The position numbers and the translations under genes are program-made. Under the pieces are notes generated by a model that ran no database searches, was not told where the DNA came from, and saw only the letters and a program-made list of their open reading frames with translations. From NCBI GenBank assembly GCA_023664685.1, contig JAMPFC010000011.1, positions 1 to 48,716 on the forward strand: a stretch of 48,716 bases of DNA. Reading direction: 5' to 3'. This DNA comes from Roseburia sp. Lineage in GTDB: Bacteria; Bacillota; Clostridia; Lachnospirales; Lachnospiraceae. Below, piece by piece: positions 8,066 to 16,302 of this stretch. Numbering within the stretch: the first letter of the stretch is position 1; every line of letters starts with the position of its first letter.

Positions 8066-9028
8066 GTGTTTGAGTTTGAAAAGCCAAGAATTGAAATTGA
8101 TGAAATTTCTGAAGATAAAAAATATGGACGTTTTGTAGTAGAACCACTTGAAAGAGGATACGGAACAACTTTGGGTAATTCTTTGAGACGAATTATGCTC
8201 TCATCTTTGCCGGGAACTGCAGTGAGCCACATCAAGATCGATGGTGTCGTACATGAATTTAGTGCGATTCCGGGTGTGAAGGAAGATGTGACCGAGATCG
8301 TCATGAACATCAAAAGTCTGTCGATCAAGAACAGCAGCGACAATCTGAATGAGACAAAGATGATGTATATTGATGCACAGGGCGAAGGTGTCGTTACAGC
8401 AGCGGACATCAAATGTGATTCTGATCTTGAGATCATCAACAAAGATCAGGTGATTGCTACATTAAATGGTGGGGCTGACTGTAAGCTCTACATAGAAATG
8501 ACTGTTGTCAATGGTCGTGGCTATGTAAGTTCTGATAAGAATAAGAGAGAAGAAATGGCGATTGACGTTATTCCGATTGATTCTATATTTACTCCGATCG
8601 AGCGGGTGAATATTGCGATTGAAAACACGCGTGTCGGCCAGATCACAGATTTTGATAAGCTTACGTTGGATGTGTATACAAATGGAACACTTGAGCCGGA
8701 TGAGGCAGTCAGTCTTGCTGCTAAGGTTATGAGTGAGCATTTGAATACATTCATTGACTTGTCAGAAAAAGCCAAAATGGCAGAGGTGATCGTGGAGAAA
8801 GAAGAGGACGAGACCGTGAAGGTACTCGAACTCAATATCGATGAGTTGGAGTTGTCGGTTCGTTCTTATAATTGTTTGAAGAGAGCGGGAATCAATACAG
8901 TGGAAGAGCTCACCAATAAGACAGCAGATGATATGATGAAAGTTCGTAACTTAGGACGCAAATCTCTTGAAGAGGTGCTTGCTAAGTTAAAAGAACTTGG
9001 TTTATCGCTGAAGTCAAATGAAGATTAA
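8066..9028 (+). CDS. rpoA: DNA-directed RNA polymerase subunit alpha
   Basis: This 320-residue protein has a GTG start preceded by AGGAGGG. The N-terminal assembly domain has [20 protein letters not shown] and [12 protein letters not shown] near residues 30-60. The C-terminal domain near residues 250-315 has [20 protein letters not shown] and [12 protein letters not shown], the DNA- and activator-binding helices. The subunit dimerises to scaffold beta and beta'. It lies between rpsD and rplQ as in the alpha operon. The rpoB and rpoC genes are not in this window. Confidence 0.98.
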   Translation: MFEFEKPRIEIDEISEDKKYGRFVVEPLERGYGTTLGNSLRRIMLSSLPGTAVSHIKIDGVVHEFSAIPGVKEDVTEIVMNIKSLSIKNSSDNLNETKMMYIDAQGEGVVTAADIKCDSDLEIINKDQVIATLNGGADCKLYIEMTVVNGRGYVSSDKNKREEMAIDVIPIDSIFTPIERVNIAIENTRVGQITDFDKLTLDVYTNGTLEPDEAVSLAAKVMSEHLNTFIDLSEKAKMAEVIVEKEEDETVKVLELNIDELELSVRSYNCLKRAGINTVEELTNKTADDMMKVRNLGRKSLEEVLAKLKELGLSLKSNED

Positions 9029-9045
9029 TCAAGGAGGACATATAA

Positions 9046-9582
9046 ATGGCAGGTTATAGAAAGCTTGGAAGAACTTCCAGCCAGAGAAAAGCTTTGCTTC
9101 GTAACCAAGTAACAAATCTCCTTTATCATGGAAAAATTGTTACTACAGAGGCGAAGGCAAAGGAAATCCGCAGGATTGCCGAGCATATGATCGCAATGGC
9201 AGTTCGTGAGAAGGATAACTATGAGACTGTTACAGTAAAAGCCAAAGTGGCTCAGAAAGATAAAGACGGAAAAAGAGTGAAGGAAGTAGTAGATGGTAAG
9301 AAAGTTACTGTTTTTGATACCGTAGATAAGGAGATCAAAAAAGAGGCGCCATCCAGACTTCACGCAAGACGTCAGATGAACAAAATGCTTTATGGCATCA
9401 CAGAAGTTCCTACGGAGACAGCCGGAAAGAAAAAGGGAACAAAGAAAGTGGATGTCGCAAGCAAGCTGTTCGATGAGATCGCACCGAAATATGCAGACCG
9501 TAAGGGTGGTTATACAAGGATCATCAAAATCGGGCCGCGTAAGGGCGATGCAGCGATGGAAGTTGTGATCGAACTGGTGTAA
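9046..9582 (+). CDS. rplQ: 50S ribosomal protein L17, long form
   Basis: The N-terminus ([20 protein letters not shown]) and the C-terminal block [20 protein letters not shown] are diagnostic for L17. At 178 residues it is about 50-60 longer than the compact form of many bacteria. A charged, lysine-rich insert occupies roughly residues 68-145. I recall such long L17 forms from other Lachnospiraceae, so it is probably lineage-specific rather than an error. L17 lines the exit-tunnel side of the 50S subunit. It is last in the alpha operon and followed by a terminator. Confidence 0.96.
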   Translation: MAGYRKLGRTSSQRKALLRNQVTNLLYHGKIVTTEAKAKEIRRIAEHMIAMAVREKDNYETVTVKAKVAQKDKDGKRVKEVVDGKKVTVFDTVDKEIKKEAPSRLHARRQMNKMLYGITEVPTETAGKKKGTKKVDVASKLFDEIAPKYADRKGGYTRIIKIGPRKGDAAMEVVIELV

Positions 9583-9624
9583 GAGTGAGTATATTATTAC
9601 ACCTTTAAAGAGAATGACAAGATG

Positions 9625-9657
9625 AAACCGGTACGGTGAATGCTGTACCGGTTTTTT
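9625..9657 (+). terminator. intrinsic terminator closing the alpha operon
   Basis: Perfect 10-bp stem AAACCGGTAC (9625-9634) / GTACCGGTTT (9645-9654) with a 10-nt loop, then TTT. It is placed 42 bp after the rplQ stop and ends the ribosomal transcript before the opposite-strand regulator gene. Confidence 0.92.
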
Positions 9658-9666
9658 AAATGGTTT

Positions 9667-9870
9667 TTAATCTTCTTTTTTATATTGCATAATATCATTA
9701 ACGTCACAATCTAAAATTTTACAAAACATATCAATTGTGTGAGTGCTGACACTTTCATTTCTTTTCAGTCGTGTTATTTGACCGGGACTTACATGATACT
9801 TTTTGATGAGCATATATTGTGAAATACTCTTATTTTTCATGGTTTCCCATAATTTATCATATACAATCAT
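9667..9870 (-). CDS. small Cro/CI-type helix-turn-helix regulator
   Basis: About 67 residues (MIVYDKLWETMKNKSISQYM...). The helix-turn-helix core is YMLIKKYHVSPGQITRLKR followed by NESVSTHTIDMFCKILDCDV, typical of the compact Xre/YozG-like group. The start at 9870 is chosen because AAGGTGTG lies about 10 nt upstream. The longer frame to 9894 has no ribosome binding site and runs into the operator. It is divergent from the gene at 9963, with two matching operator copies in the shared intergenic region, so it probably represses itself and its neighbour. Confidence 0.85.
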   Translation of the reverse strand: MIVYDKLWETMKNKSISQYMLIKKYHVSPGQITRLKRNESVSTHTIDMFCKILDCDVNDIMQYKKED

Positions 9871-9888
9871 AAAAATCACACCTTCCAC

Positions 9889-9917
9889 TTGCATAATAAC
9901 CGATATTGGTATATAAT
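9889..9917 (+). promoter_or_regulatory. promoter for the gene at 9963
   Basis: TTGCAT (9889-9894), 17-bp spacer, TATAAT (9912-9917). The -10 lies in the spacer between the two operator copies, so a bound repressor would block polymerase. Transcription would start near 9924, about 40 nt before the ATG. Confidence 0.65.
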
Positions 9918-9942
9918 GATATTAACCAATATCGGTTATTAT
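9893..9942. promoter_or_regulatory. paired operator: 18-bp perfect inverted repeat made of two 12-bp near-palindromes
   Basis: ATAATAACCGATATTGGT (9893-9910) and its exact reverse complement (9925-9942) flank a 14-bp spacer. Each arm contains a 12-bp near-palindrome: ACCGATATTGGT at 9899-9910 and ACCAATATCGGT at 9925-9936, consensus ACC-R-ATAT-Y-GGT. The centres are 26 bp apart. A dimeric HTH protein would be expected to bind each 12-bp site. It lies exactly between the divergent regulator and the gene at 9963. Confidence 0.85.
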
Positions 9943-9962
9943 TTTTGATTGGAGGAAAAATT

Positions 9963-10280
9963 ATGCCAAGAACAATAATTCAGGTAGACTATGGATGTAG
10001 TAGAGAAGAGGCTGAAAAAAGGGCAGAGCAAGTGCTGATAAATGATGGCTACTGCGAAGCAGAACAGGAAGGGGAAATGATTTGGACGAAAGGTGATATT
10101 TCGTTAACCGGAGTACGAGCCATTAAGGTAGATTATGGTACTGATAAGGTGAAATTATCTGGTTGGATATGCGGTTTAGTGGGAGGTGAGACTCCTTTGC
10201 ATGGGATAAAAGGTGCAGTTACCAAAAATAGCGTAAAAAAAACAATGCAAAAACTACAGATGGCAATTTCAAAAAGTTAG
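9963..10280 (+). CDS. uncharacterised 105-residue protein under HTH-regulator control
   Basis: Not recognised. It encodes MPRTIIQVDYGCSREEAEKR and ends in a helix KKTMQKLQMAISKS. GGAGG at 9951-9955 fixes the ATG at 9963. The frame open from 9906 would start inside the operator. There is no signal peptide or membrane segment. The middle part (MIWTKGDISLTGVRAIKVDY, KVKLSGWICGLVGGE) looks like a beta-rich sheet between two helices, so a small alpha/beta cytoplasmic protein is likely. The paired operator suggests it is the regulated target of the divergent HTH protein. Confidence 0.75.
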   Translation: MPRTIIQVDYGCSREEAEKRAEQVLINDGYCEAEQEGEMIWTKGDISLTGVRAIKVDYGTDKVKLSGWICGLVGGETPLHGIKGAVTKNSVKKTMQKLQMAISKS

Positions 10281-10372
10281 TTATTGCCTGCCAGTGGTAT
10301 AGTTATGCATACGAGGTTTTAAGGGAATTGTAACTATTAATGATGAAGATTCGAGATATTTAAAAGGAGGGT

Positions 10373-10768
10373 ATGATGAAAAGTTTAATGGCATGCTTAA
10401 GAATTATTCTTATTGCAATATTCTTAGTAGGATGCGGCAATAAAACAGGAAAAGAAGTAAATTATGTGGTGGTGGAAGTTCCAGAAGATACTGCAGTTAA
10501 CGATTTATTCGAGTTTGAAAATGTATCAAAAGTAGTGTTGGGGGGAGAATTATCAAATATTGATGTAGAAGGTGGTTGTTATTGTGTTGGGTATCTCAAG
10601 GAAGGAAATTCGATAGTATGGAAATCGGATGATGATAATTATGGATACGATGATGGCTTGTTTCTTTATATTGAAGACAAGGTGTCTGATGTACACGTAG
10701 CTAATTATGCTGGTAAATTGAAAGAAACACCCATATCATTTAATACTTTTCAACAAAAATATGAGTAA
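10373..10768 (+). CDS. small lipoprotein, unknown function
   Basis: This 131-residue protein has a type II signal peptide (MMKSLMACLRIILIAIFLVG with lipobox LVGC at about residue 21), so it should be lipid-anchored on the outer face of the membrane. The mature part is acidic (DDDNYGYDDGLFLYIEDKVS). No family was recognised. AAAGGAGGG immediately upstream supports the start, and a second in-frame ATG follows directly. It begins a run of short AT-rich genes for exported proteins. Confidence 0.8.
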   Translation: MMKSLMACLRIILIAIFLVGCGNKTGKEVNYVVVEVPEDTAVNDLFEFENVSKVVLGGELSNIDVEGGCYCVGYLKEGNSIVWKSDDDNYGYDDGLFLYIEDKVSDVHVANYAGKLKETPISFNTFQQKYE

Positions 10769-10787
10769 GAACAAGGAGGATAAAAAC

Positions 10788-11114
10788 ATGCATGTATATG
10801 TTAATAGTTCAGAGTTGGCAAAATATTTTCCAATACTTATTGTAGTACTTGTTGGTATTTGTATTGTGATGTGGTTATTAGTAGTGTTTCTAAAAAATAA
10901 GGATAACTCCCAACCAATGAAAACAGTAAAAGTGAAAATTTTGGAAAAACCAATACAGCAGGGAAATATTGAATGGTATGTTGTAGAGTGTGAGGATGGT
11001 AGCCGGTTAAAACTTAGGAGTTTTCAAAGCAATCATTTAATTATTACTGTAGGTGATGTGGGGATTATTTCTTTTAAAGGGAAAACCATACAGTCGTTCC
11101 AACGAGAGGGATAA
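10788..11114 (+). CDS. single-pass membrane protein with small C-terminal domain
   Basis: About 108 residues from the ATG at 10788, which is preceded by AAGGAGGA. The open frame extends upstream to 10761 but overlaps the previous gene. One transmembrane helix (FPILIVVLVGICIVMWLLVV, residues 14-35) is followed by about 70 residues rich in beta strands (KTVKVKILEKPI, EWYVVECEDG, VGIISFKGKTIQSF). This resembles the small OB-like domain of short membrane proteins annotated DUF2500-like, but I am not certain. The stop overlaps the region before the next lipoprotein gene. Confidence 0.75.
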   Translation: MHVYVNSSELAKYFPILIVVLVGICIVMWLLVVFLKNKDNSQPMKTVKVKILEKPIQQGNIEWYVVECEDGSRLKLRSFQSNHLIITVGDVGIISFKGKTIQSFQREG

Positions 11115-11146
11115 TGCGAATGGTAAAAAATACGGAGGCGATTAAT

Positions 11147-11512
11147 TTGAAAACGATGACAAAAAAGATGTTTATGATGGGCAGTTTGTTGTTAGTTTGT
11201 TTGGCGTTTGTCGGATGTGGTTCATCAAATGCCATAACTGGCACTTGGCAAAATGTTGAAAGAAACTATAAGGAGATGCATTTTTATGAAGATGGAACTT
11301 GTTTAGACGTTTATAAAAATCATACAAGTGCAGATGCGACAAATTGGAAAATACAAGAAGATGGAATGCTTATTTTGGAATTGGAGTGGGATGGGAATGC
11401 AACATTTGAGCGTACGGATACAAAGGAGGAAGCACTTGAGGATAGGGACTTATATTATTTGTCTGGAGATACTTTGGTATTTAACAGAAATGAATACGAA
11501 AGAAAAGAATAG
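11147..11512 (+). CDS. small lipoprotein with lipocalin-like GTW motif
   Basis: About 121 residues from a TTG at 11147, chosen because GGAGG lies at 11134-11138 with 8-nt spacing and the signal peptide then begins normally (MKTMTKKMFMMGSLLLVCLA with lipobox FVGC). The frame also runs up to an ATG at 11114 that touches the previous stop. After the lipidated Cys comes ITGTWQNVERNYKEMHFYED, then alternating strands to TLVFNRNEYERK, like DUF5640/lipocalin-like lipoproteins of Clostridia. Function is unknown. Confidence 0.78.
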   Translation: MKTMTKKMFMMGSLLLVCLAFVGCGSSNAITGTWQNVERNYKEMHFYEDGTCLDVYKNHTSADATNWKIQEDGMLILELEWDGNATFERTDTKEEALEDRDLYYLSGDTLVFNRNEYERKE

Positions 11513-11619
11513 ATTCATTTGTTGTTAGAATTGTTTTCTATGATAAGAAATAATTAATATTAGTACAAAGTTAATTTCTTTGGATGAAAAGAAGTTAACT
11601 ATTTCAGGAGGAGAATCAT

Positions 11620-12393
11620 ATGAATAAGAAATTAATAAATTTAATTTTATGTAGTATATTTATTGTTGCGTTGTTAGTTACATTATTTCCAACTTGTTCA
11701 TTGGAGGCAAAAAGTGTAAAGCTTAATAAAACAAAAATCACTTTGAATATTGGTGAAAGTAAAGTATTAAAATTGAAGAATAACAAGAAAAGGGTAAGGT
11801 GGTCAAGTAATAAGAAAAAAGTTGCAACGGTTACTCAAAGGGGAATGGTAACAGCTCGCCAAAAAGGGATAGCAATAATAACTGCCAAGATTGGAAAGAA
11901 GAAATATAAGTGTACTGTAATAGTAAAGAAAAGAAAATCGAGTCAAAGTGCCTCTTCATCAGCACCAACAAGTGCTCCAGATAGCACAGAACCTAATACG
12001 CAGAATATCATTAATTTAACAAATGTTGACAGCGAAAAATTTATTAAAGAGACAGGAAAAGTAAAAGATTCTTTTGCCAATGAATATACGAATTGTTATG
12101 TGGCGGATACACTAAATGATACATATGTGGTTTTGTATTTAGCAAAGAAATACAGTTCGCTAAATTTAACAATTGCACCAACAGAGGATAGGCATTCAAA
12201 AACAATAACATATACACAAATATATGCTGACAATACACTTGTTTATACATCTGAAGACATAACAAAGACAACTAAACCAATAAATGTCAATCTTAGCATA
12301 GAAAATATTGATACTTTGAAGATTGTGGAAGTGAGAACATCAGTTGGTGATTACGACAAGCCGACATTGTATGCAGGATATGTAAGTAAATAA
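11620..12393 (+). CDS. secreted Big2 (Ig-like) domain protein with NPCBM-like C-terminus
   Basis: This 257-residue protein has a signal peptide (residues 1-30, cleavage near SLEAKS). Residues 32-108 form a bacterial Ig-like group 2 domain: KLNKTKITLNIGESKVLKL, VRWSSNKKKVATVTQRGMVT, GIAIITAKIGKKKYKCTVIV. A Ser/Thr/Pro linker follows, then about 125 residues ending IYADNTLVYTSEDI...NIDTLKIVEVRTS, which reads like an NPCBM/NEW2-type carbohydrate-binding fold. It probably acts in surface adhesion or glycan binding. AGGAGGAG precedes the ATG. Confidence 0.82.
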   Translation: MNKKLINLILCSIFIVALLVTLFPTCSLEAKSVKLNKTKITLNIGESKVLKLKNNKKRVRWSSNKKKVATVTQRGMVTARQKGIAIITAKIGKKKYKCTVIVKKRKSSQSASSSAPTSAPDSTEPNTQNIINLTNVDSEKFIKETGKVKDSFANEYTNCYVADTLNDTYVVLYLAKKYSSLNLTIAPTEDRHSKTITYTQIYADNTLVYTSEDITKTTKPINVNLSIENIDTLKIVEVRTSVGDYDKPTLYAGYVSK

Positions 12394-12452
12394 TATGGAA
12401 AAGAAAACGGTAGTGTATTATTATAAAAATAGTATTAGTGGAGGAAAGAATT

Positions 12453-13157
12453 GTGCTAAAAATAATATTTGGAATAGATAAGAAAAAGGAACTAAGCAAG
12501 TTATTTCTAATTGGTGTTTCCATTATGGGAATGGCATTTTATGTTACAGGGTGCAGTAATGAAGGGATTGATTCTGACAATGTGAGTATGATCGATAATA
12601 AAATGAATGAATCTCAAGTTGCTAATGAACAAGATACTGATTATCAAAAAGAAGCAACAAATGTTAAAGTGTCGAATCTTTTTAATGACTCGGAAAGGCG
12701 TATTTGGTTCTATCTACATGAATTTGCCTATGATGAGCATATATCAGCTATTTATGTTATAGAAGAGAATAGTGTAAGAACATATAAATTCTATAATGGA
12801 GACGGAACAGCACAATGGCAGCCAACGCTAGAGGAATTAGATGGGAAATCGGACGAGGAAATTGTTGATTTTATCGAGAAGAAAAAGAAAGCAGTAGGTG
12901 AGTCAATAGAATTTACATATAGTAGGGATTCTACTGGTAACAAAATTAAAGAAGAAACTATTCATATCGGGGATGGAACCTTAAGTCTAAATTTTGAAAT
13001 TGAAAATATTTTAAAAGTTGAAACAATATTGTCTAATCGATTTTTGGGCTTTGAAAGCAATGAAGGTACATACTTAATTTCAAAATATGATTTTGGAAAA
13101 GACACAAATATTATATTAAATGAAATTGGGGATGAAGGAGTAGTGGAATTTAATTGA
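12453..13157 (+). CDS. lipoprotein, unknown function
   Basis: About 234 residues from GTG 12453. GGAGG at 12440-12444 is 8 nt upstream and lies inside the longer open frame that begins at 12438, so the longer start is rejected. The type II signal peptide ends with lipobox VTGC near residue 33. The mature region has an acidic linker (NEGIDSDNVSMIDNKMNESQ) then a mixed alpha/beta domain with EELDGKSDEEIVDFIEKKKK. No family was recognised. It shares low GC with its neighbours in the lipoprotein cluster. Confidence 0.78.
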   Translation: MLKIIFGIDKKKELSKLFLIGVSIMGMAFYVTGCSNEGIDSDNVSMIDNKMNESQVANEQDTDYQKEATNVKVSNLFNDSERRIWFYLHEFAYDEHISAIYVIEENSVRTYKFYNGDGTAQWQPTLEELDGKSDEEIVDFIEKKKKAVGESIEFTYSRDSTGNKIKEETIHIGDGTLSLNFEIENILKVETILSNRFLGFESNEGTYLISKYDFGKDTNIILNEIGDEGVVEFN

Positions 13158-13242
13158 GTTCAGCCTTAATTTATCGTTCTATAAAAAGAGAGAAAATCAC
13201 AGAAGTAACAAAAGTAAAATACAAAAAGGAGAAGATAATATA

Positions 13243-15198
13243 ATGAGGAAAAAACCATTTCAGGCATTTATTTCACTGCTGTTATGCAGTTTGTTGTTGA
13301 TAGACTGCGTAGGTGTGCAGGACGTAGAAGCGGCAGGTATATATGCAGAACCGGGAGAATCTATACAAAACTGGTCATATCCAGTGAAATGTCATACGAT
13401 TACAAAAGGAAATGGAAACACAATGGTTATTTATTCCGTTCTTAATGCGAAGAAAGAACAGACATTAGTGCTTGATTTGATTAACAGTAGGGGGGAATGT
13501 ACAAATTACAAGAAACTATCTGTGCCGGGAGAGACATGGGGCGGAACTGTTTATCAGGCTCAAGATGGTTGTAATTATATTACGACAGGAAATAGTGGTG
13601 ATATAGCATTTTTTGTTATGAAATATAGTACAGAATGGGACTTGTTGGGTACTGCCTCTATTACGAAAGATGAAAGTTATACGGATATCGCATTTGATGC
13701 TGGTAATAGTGATATGACATTGGCAGGGGATTACTTGATTGTACATGCGGCGCGAAAGCGAAAAGACGGACATCAATCTAACTTTACTTCTTGGATTGAC
13801 ACAAAAACTATGAAACCTGTATCAATAGCAGATGCATTTCCGGATACGCACGTAAGTCATTCCTTTAGCCAGTTTGTCCGATATGATGGAAATCGTATCA
13901 TTATGATTGATCAGGGCGATAGTTATCCAAGAGGTATTTCCATGATAAGCCAGTTGCCAGATTTGGACAACAAAAATACAACGGAATCGCTGCTGATGAA
14001 ATTTTGGATAGCAGAAGGTGCATATTCAGATATGCGTATCTTAAATTACACAGGAACCACCGTAGATGGATTTGAACTTGGCCGTAATCATCATCTTATT
14101 GTTGGAAAATCCATTCCGCATGATAGATTTACCTCATCAGCAGAATATGAGGATTATGATGTGGGGATAAATGGCAGTGACAATGTATATGTTATTTTAG
14201 TTGATCCGAATTTAGGATCATCTCAACTTAAATGGCTGACAAACAATCCGTCGGGAGAAACGATTGGAACAGTCGAAACCGTGGAAATGGTAAAATTAGA
14301 TGATGACAAGTTTATTATTTTGTATGGAACGAATGAAACAAGGGACACGGATGATCATACATATGATAACTATTATACAAATTATATGTTGATTGACTCC
14401 AATGGAAATATAGAAAAATCAGGAAGGATGGAGAAAAAGTTCTATTGTACATCAGAGCCTTCCTATGATGGAGGCGTGCTGACATGGTGCCATTATATGG
14501 AGTCTGAATTGGGGAATTTTATGGTTTTAAACCGTTGGAACATTGAAACAGGTGATTTCTCGGTTCAAAATATAGACCTTGGGATAGCTTCAAAATTTGG
14601 AGAGATATCACGTTTGAGTACAAAACGAGATTATAAGCAGGGTGAAAGTTTTGAGTTGAGTCTAAAAATCTTCTCAGAAAGTTTTGATTCTGCGCCTGCT
14701 GTTTGGAAATCATCAGATAATAGCGTGATTCAGGTTGTAAATGAAGAAACAATGGTGAGTGGGTCTGTTGGAAGTAGTACCGAATACAAACAAAAATATA
14801 AGAGTGTATCAACAGAGCTATTGGCAAAAAAACAGGGAACAGCGACAATTAGTTGCGAGATAGGGGATAAAAAGTGGTCAGGGAAGCTAAAAGTTAAAGG
14901 AACTGCGAAAGAACCGGGAAAAGTAAAAAAGTTATCTGTGAAAAGCAAAAAAAATGGCAGAGTAATCGTTTCGTGGAAAAAAGTTTCCGATGCAGAGTAC
15001 TACCAACTTCAGTATGCTGCCAGAAAAAATTTCAAGAAAAAAAAGACAAGGCGCAGTATTAAAAAAAGAAAGACAACAGTATATTTGGGGGCAAAGAGGA
15101 AGAAGAAATATTATTTTCGGGTTCGTGCTTATAAGTGGGTAGGTGGAAAACGAATATATGGGGAGTGGAGTAAGATAGTAAGGAAAAAATGTAAGTAG
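13243..15198 (+). CDS. large secreted protein: propeller-like N-terminus, Ig-like domain and fibronectin III C-terminus
   Basis: This 651-residue protein has a signal peptide (residues 1-31, ending VEAAG). About residues 40-450 contain repeated short strands with Trp and Gly turns (ETWGGTVYQAQDGCNYITTG, YDGGVLTWCHYM), suggestive of a beta-propeller. Residues about 455-555 look Big2-like (AVWKSSDNSVIQVVNEETMV, KKQGTATISCEIGDKKW). A C-terminal fibronectin type III domain (GRVIVSWKKVSDAEYYQLQY, YYFRVRAYKWVGGKRIYGEW) is extremely lysine- and arginine-rich. It is probably a surface protein attached by charge. AAAGGAGAAG precedes the ATG. No enzymatic motif was seen. Confidence 0.8.
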   Translation: MRKKPFQAFISLLLCSLLLIDCVGVQDVEAAGIYAEPGESIQNWSYPVKCHTITKGNGNTMVIYSVLNAKKEQTLVLDLINSRGECTNYKKLSVPGETWGGTVYQAQDGCNYITTGNSGDIAFFVMKYSTEWDLLGTASITKDESYTDIAFDAGNSDMTLAGDYLIVHAARKRKDGHQSNFTSWIDTKTMKPVSIADAFPDTHVSHSFSQFVRYDGNRIIMIDQGDSYPRGISMISQLPDLDNKNTTESLLMKFWIAEGAYSDMRILNYTGTTVDGFELGRNHHLIVGKSIPHDRFTSSAEYEDYDVGINGSDNVYVILVDPNLGSSQLKWLTNNPSGETIGTVETVEMVKLDDDKFIILYGTNETRDTDDHTYDNYYTNYMLIDSNGNIEKSGRMEKKFYCTSEPSYDGGVLTWCHYMESELGNFMVLNRWNIETGDFSVQNIDLGIASKFGEISRLSTKRDYKQGESFELSLKIFSESFDSAPAVWKSSDNSVIQVVNEETMVSGSVGSSTEYKQKYKSVSTELLAKKQGTATISCEIGDKKWSGKLKVKGTAKEPGKVKKLSVKSKKNGRVIVSWKKVSDAEYYQLQYAARKNFKKKKTRRSIKKRKTTVYLGAKRKKKYYFRVRAYKWVGGKRIYGEWSKIVRKKCK

Positions 15199-15220
15199 TG
15201 AAATCTGGAGAGGTTTTTGT

Positions 15221-15264
15221 AGGTTAGTTTGTCAATCAATCGTTTGACAAGTTGCTCCTTTTTG
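15221..15264 (+). terminator. probable terminator after the large secreted protein
   Basis: TTGTCAA (15229-15235) and TTGACAA (15244-15250) form a 7-bp stem with an 8-nt loop. It can be extended by wobble pairs and is followed by GTTGCTCCTTTTTG. The stem is AT-rich and the T-run is displaced, so confidence is moderate. Confidence 0.45.
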
Positions 15265-15331
15265 AAAAAAGATTACATGTGTAAACAAAATCTCTTTTGC
15301 TGCCGATATTATTTACAAAGACATGGCGGTA

Positions 15332-15357
15332 TCGGCAGATTTTCTATAATCTGCCGA
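15332..15357 (+). promoter_or_regulatory. 5'-UTR hairpin upstream of the DUF6033-like gene
   Basis: Perfect 10-bp stem TCGGCAGATT (15332-15341) / AATCTGCCGA (15348-15357) with a 6-nt loop, ending 10 nt before the AAAGGAG ribosome binding site. It lacks a T-run, so it is more likely an mRNA-stabilising or regulatory hairpin than a terminator. Confidence 0.55.
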
Positions 15358-15382
15358 CGAAAAGAGAAAGGAGTACATCATT

Positions 15383-16177
15383 ATGTCAATACAAATCACG
15401 GCGTCTATGGCGGGCGCAGTTTCAACAGGAGGAGTAAAACAGACATCATCGGGAAAACCAATGTGGAATCCCAATAAGGTATATACATACCTTGAGGATA
15501 TGAACGAGGGGTTCCAGAGTTACAAAAAGCAGGCGGTTTCGTATTATTCGTCACAGATTTCCAGTCAGGGCGGCGATGGGAAAATGAGTGTGGAGGAACT
15601 CAAGCAGGAGATCAAAGAATGGTTTCCGGAGTACACTTTGACAAATTCGGAGCCATCAAAAGTGGTAAAAGGGAAATACTATCTTTATATTGACGACAGC
15701 CAGTTAAAGAAAATGGCATCCGATCCGGCTTACCGGGCAAAGGTGTATGGTTTGATGGATTCAGAGCTTCAGGGAAAGAAAGGTTATACGCTTCGATACA
15801 GCGATGGCCGGAATGTGACTTCCCATTTGACCGGAAGTATATTTTCCCTCACAGAGAAGAACCGTAAATACGCGGGTGCGGATGGGATTCCGTACCGGGG
15901 AAGTTGCACGTCGGATACGCCATTTTCTTCCTCGAAGTCGCATGCACAGGTCAGGAGCATGAGTTTTCTTTATGATAATGTCGATCCGGCAAAGTCGGCT
16001 GCAAAGAGCAGGAAAGCTGCGGCGACAAAAGCGGCGGAAAAGGCAGCAAAGAAACGGGCGGATGCAAAAAAGGCCACTGAAAAGAGGGCGGCAGACAAAA
16101 AAGCAGAGGAGAAACTTGAAGAGAAGCTTGAGGAGAAGCGGTTAGAAAGGAATAAATCTTTTGACCAAATGGCATGA
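15383..16177 (+). CDS. DUF6033-like protein with charged coiled-coil tail
   Basis: This 264-residue protein (MSIQITASMAGAVSTGGVKQ...) resembles a Lachnospiraceae-specific family I recall as DUF6033. It has no signal peptide. Residues 30-200 contain VYTYLEDMNEGFQSYKKQAV, KGKYYLYIDDSQLKKMASDP and SLTEKNRKYAGADG, a possible alpha/beta domain. Residues about 205-260 form an Ala/Lys/Glu coiled coil (AATKAAEKAAKKRADAKKAT). The N-terminus is like the flagellar-hook-associated or exported 'ITxx' starts seen in such proteins, but the function is unknown. GAAAGGAG precedes the ATG. Confidence 0.7.
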   Translation: MSIQITASMAGAVSTGGVKQTSSGKPMWNPNKVYTYLEDMNEGFQSYKKQAVSYYSSQISSQGGDGKMSVEELKQEIKEWFPEYTLTNSEPSKVVKGKYYLYIDDSQLKKMASDPAYRAKVYGLMDSELQGKKGYTLRYSDGRNVTSHLTGSIFSLTEKNRKYAGADGIPYRGSCTSDTPFSSSKSHAQVRSMSFLYDNVDPAKSAAKSRKAAATKAAEKAAKKRADAKKATEKRAADKKAEEKLEEKLEEKRLERNKSFDQMA

Positions 16178-16212
16178 TCGCCATGATCAGGCAGGATTTT
16201 TATCGGGAAACC

Positions 16213-16252
16213 GACCGAAATTGACCGAAAATTGGGCCACAATCGACTAAAA
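16213..16252. repeat. short direct repeats upstream of the rplM promoter
   Basis: GACCGAAA occurs at 16213-16220 and 16223-16230 with a 10-bp period, and a variant GACTAAAA at 16245-16252. The last copy ends 15 bp before the -35 box of the rplM promoter. One helical turn between the first two copies would suit a protein binding one face of the DNA. This may be coincidence in a short spacer. Confidence 0.35.
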
Positions 16253-16267
16253 ATTGCAGATTTGATA

Positions 16268-16296
16268 TTGACAGCGGGGAAAATATGTAATATAAT
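16268..16296 (+). promoter_or_regulatory. strong sigma-A promoter for rplM-rpsI
   Basis: Consensus TTGACA (16268-16273), 17-bp spacer, consensus TATAAT (16291-16296). Both hexamers are perfect, as expected for a ribosomal protein operon. Transcription should start near 16303, giving a leader of about 260 nt. Confidence 0.92.
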
Positions 16297-16302
16297 ATTT
16301 TA

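Noticed and set aside
9895-9942. Considering the inverted repeat as a terminator for both divergent genes
   Set aside because: It lies between gene starts, not ends, contains the -10 box, and has no T-runs suited to termination.
15951-16242. Minus-strand ORFs opposite the DUF6033-like coiled-coil tail
   Set aside because: They translate the low-complexity Ala/Lys repeat backwards (Ser/Phe-rich) and have no start signals.
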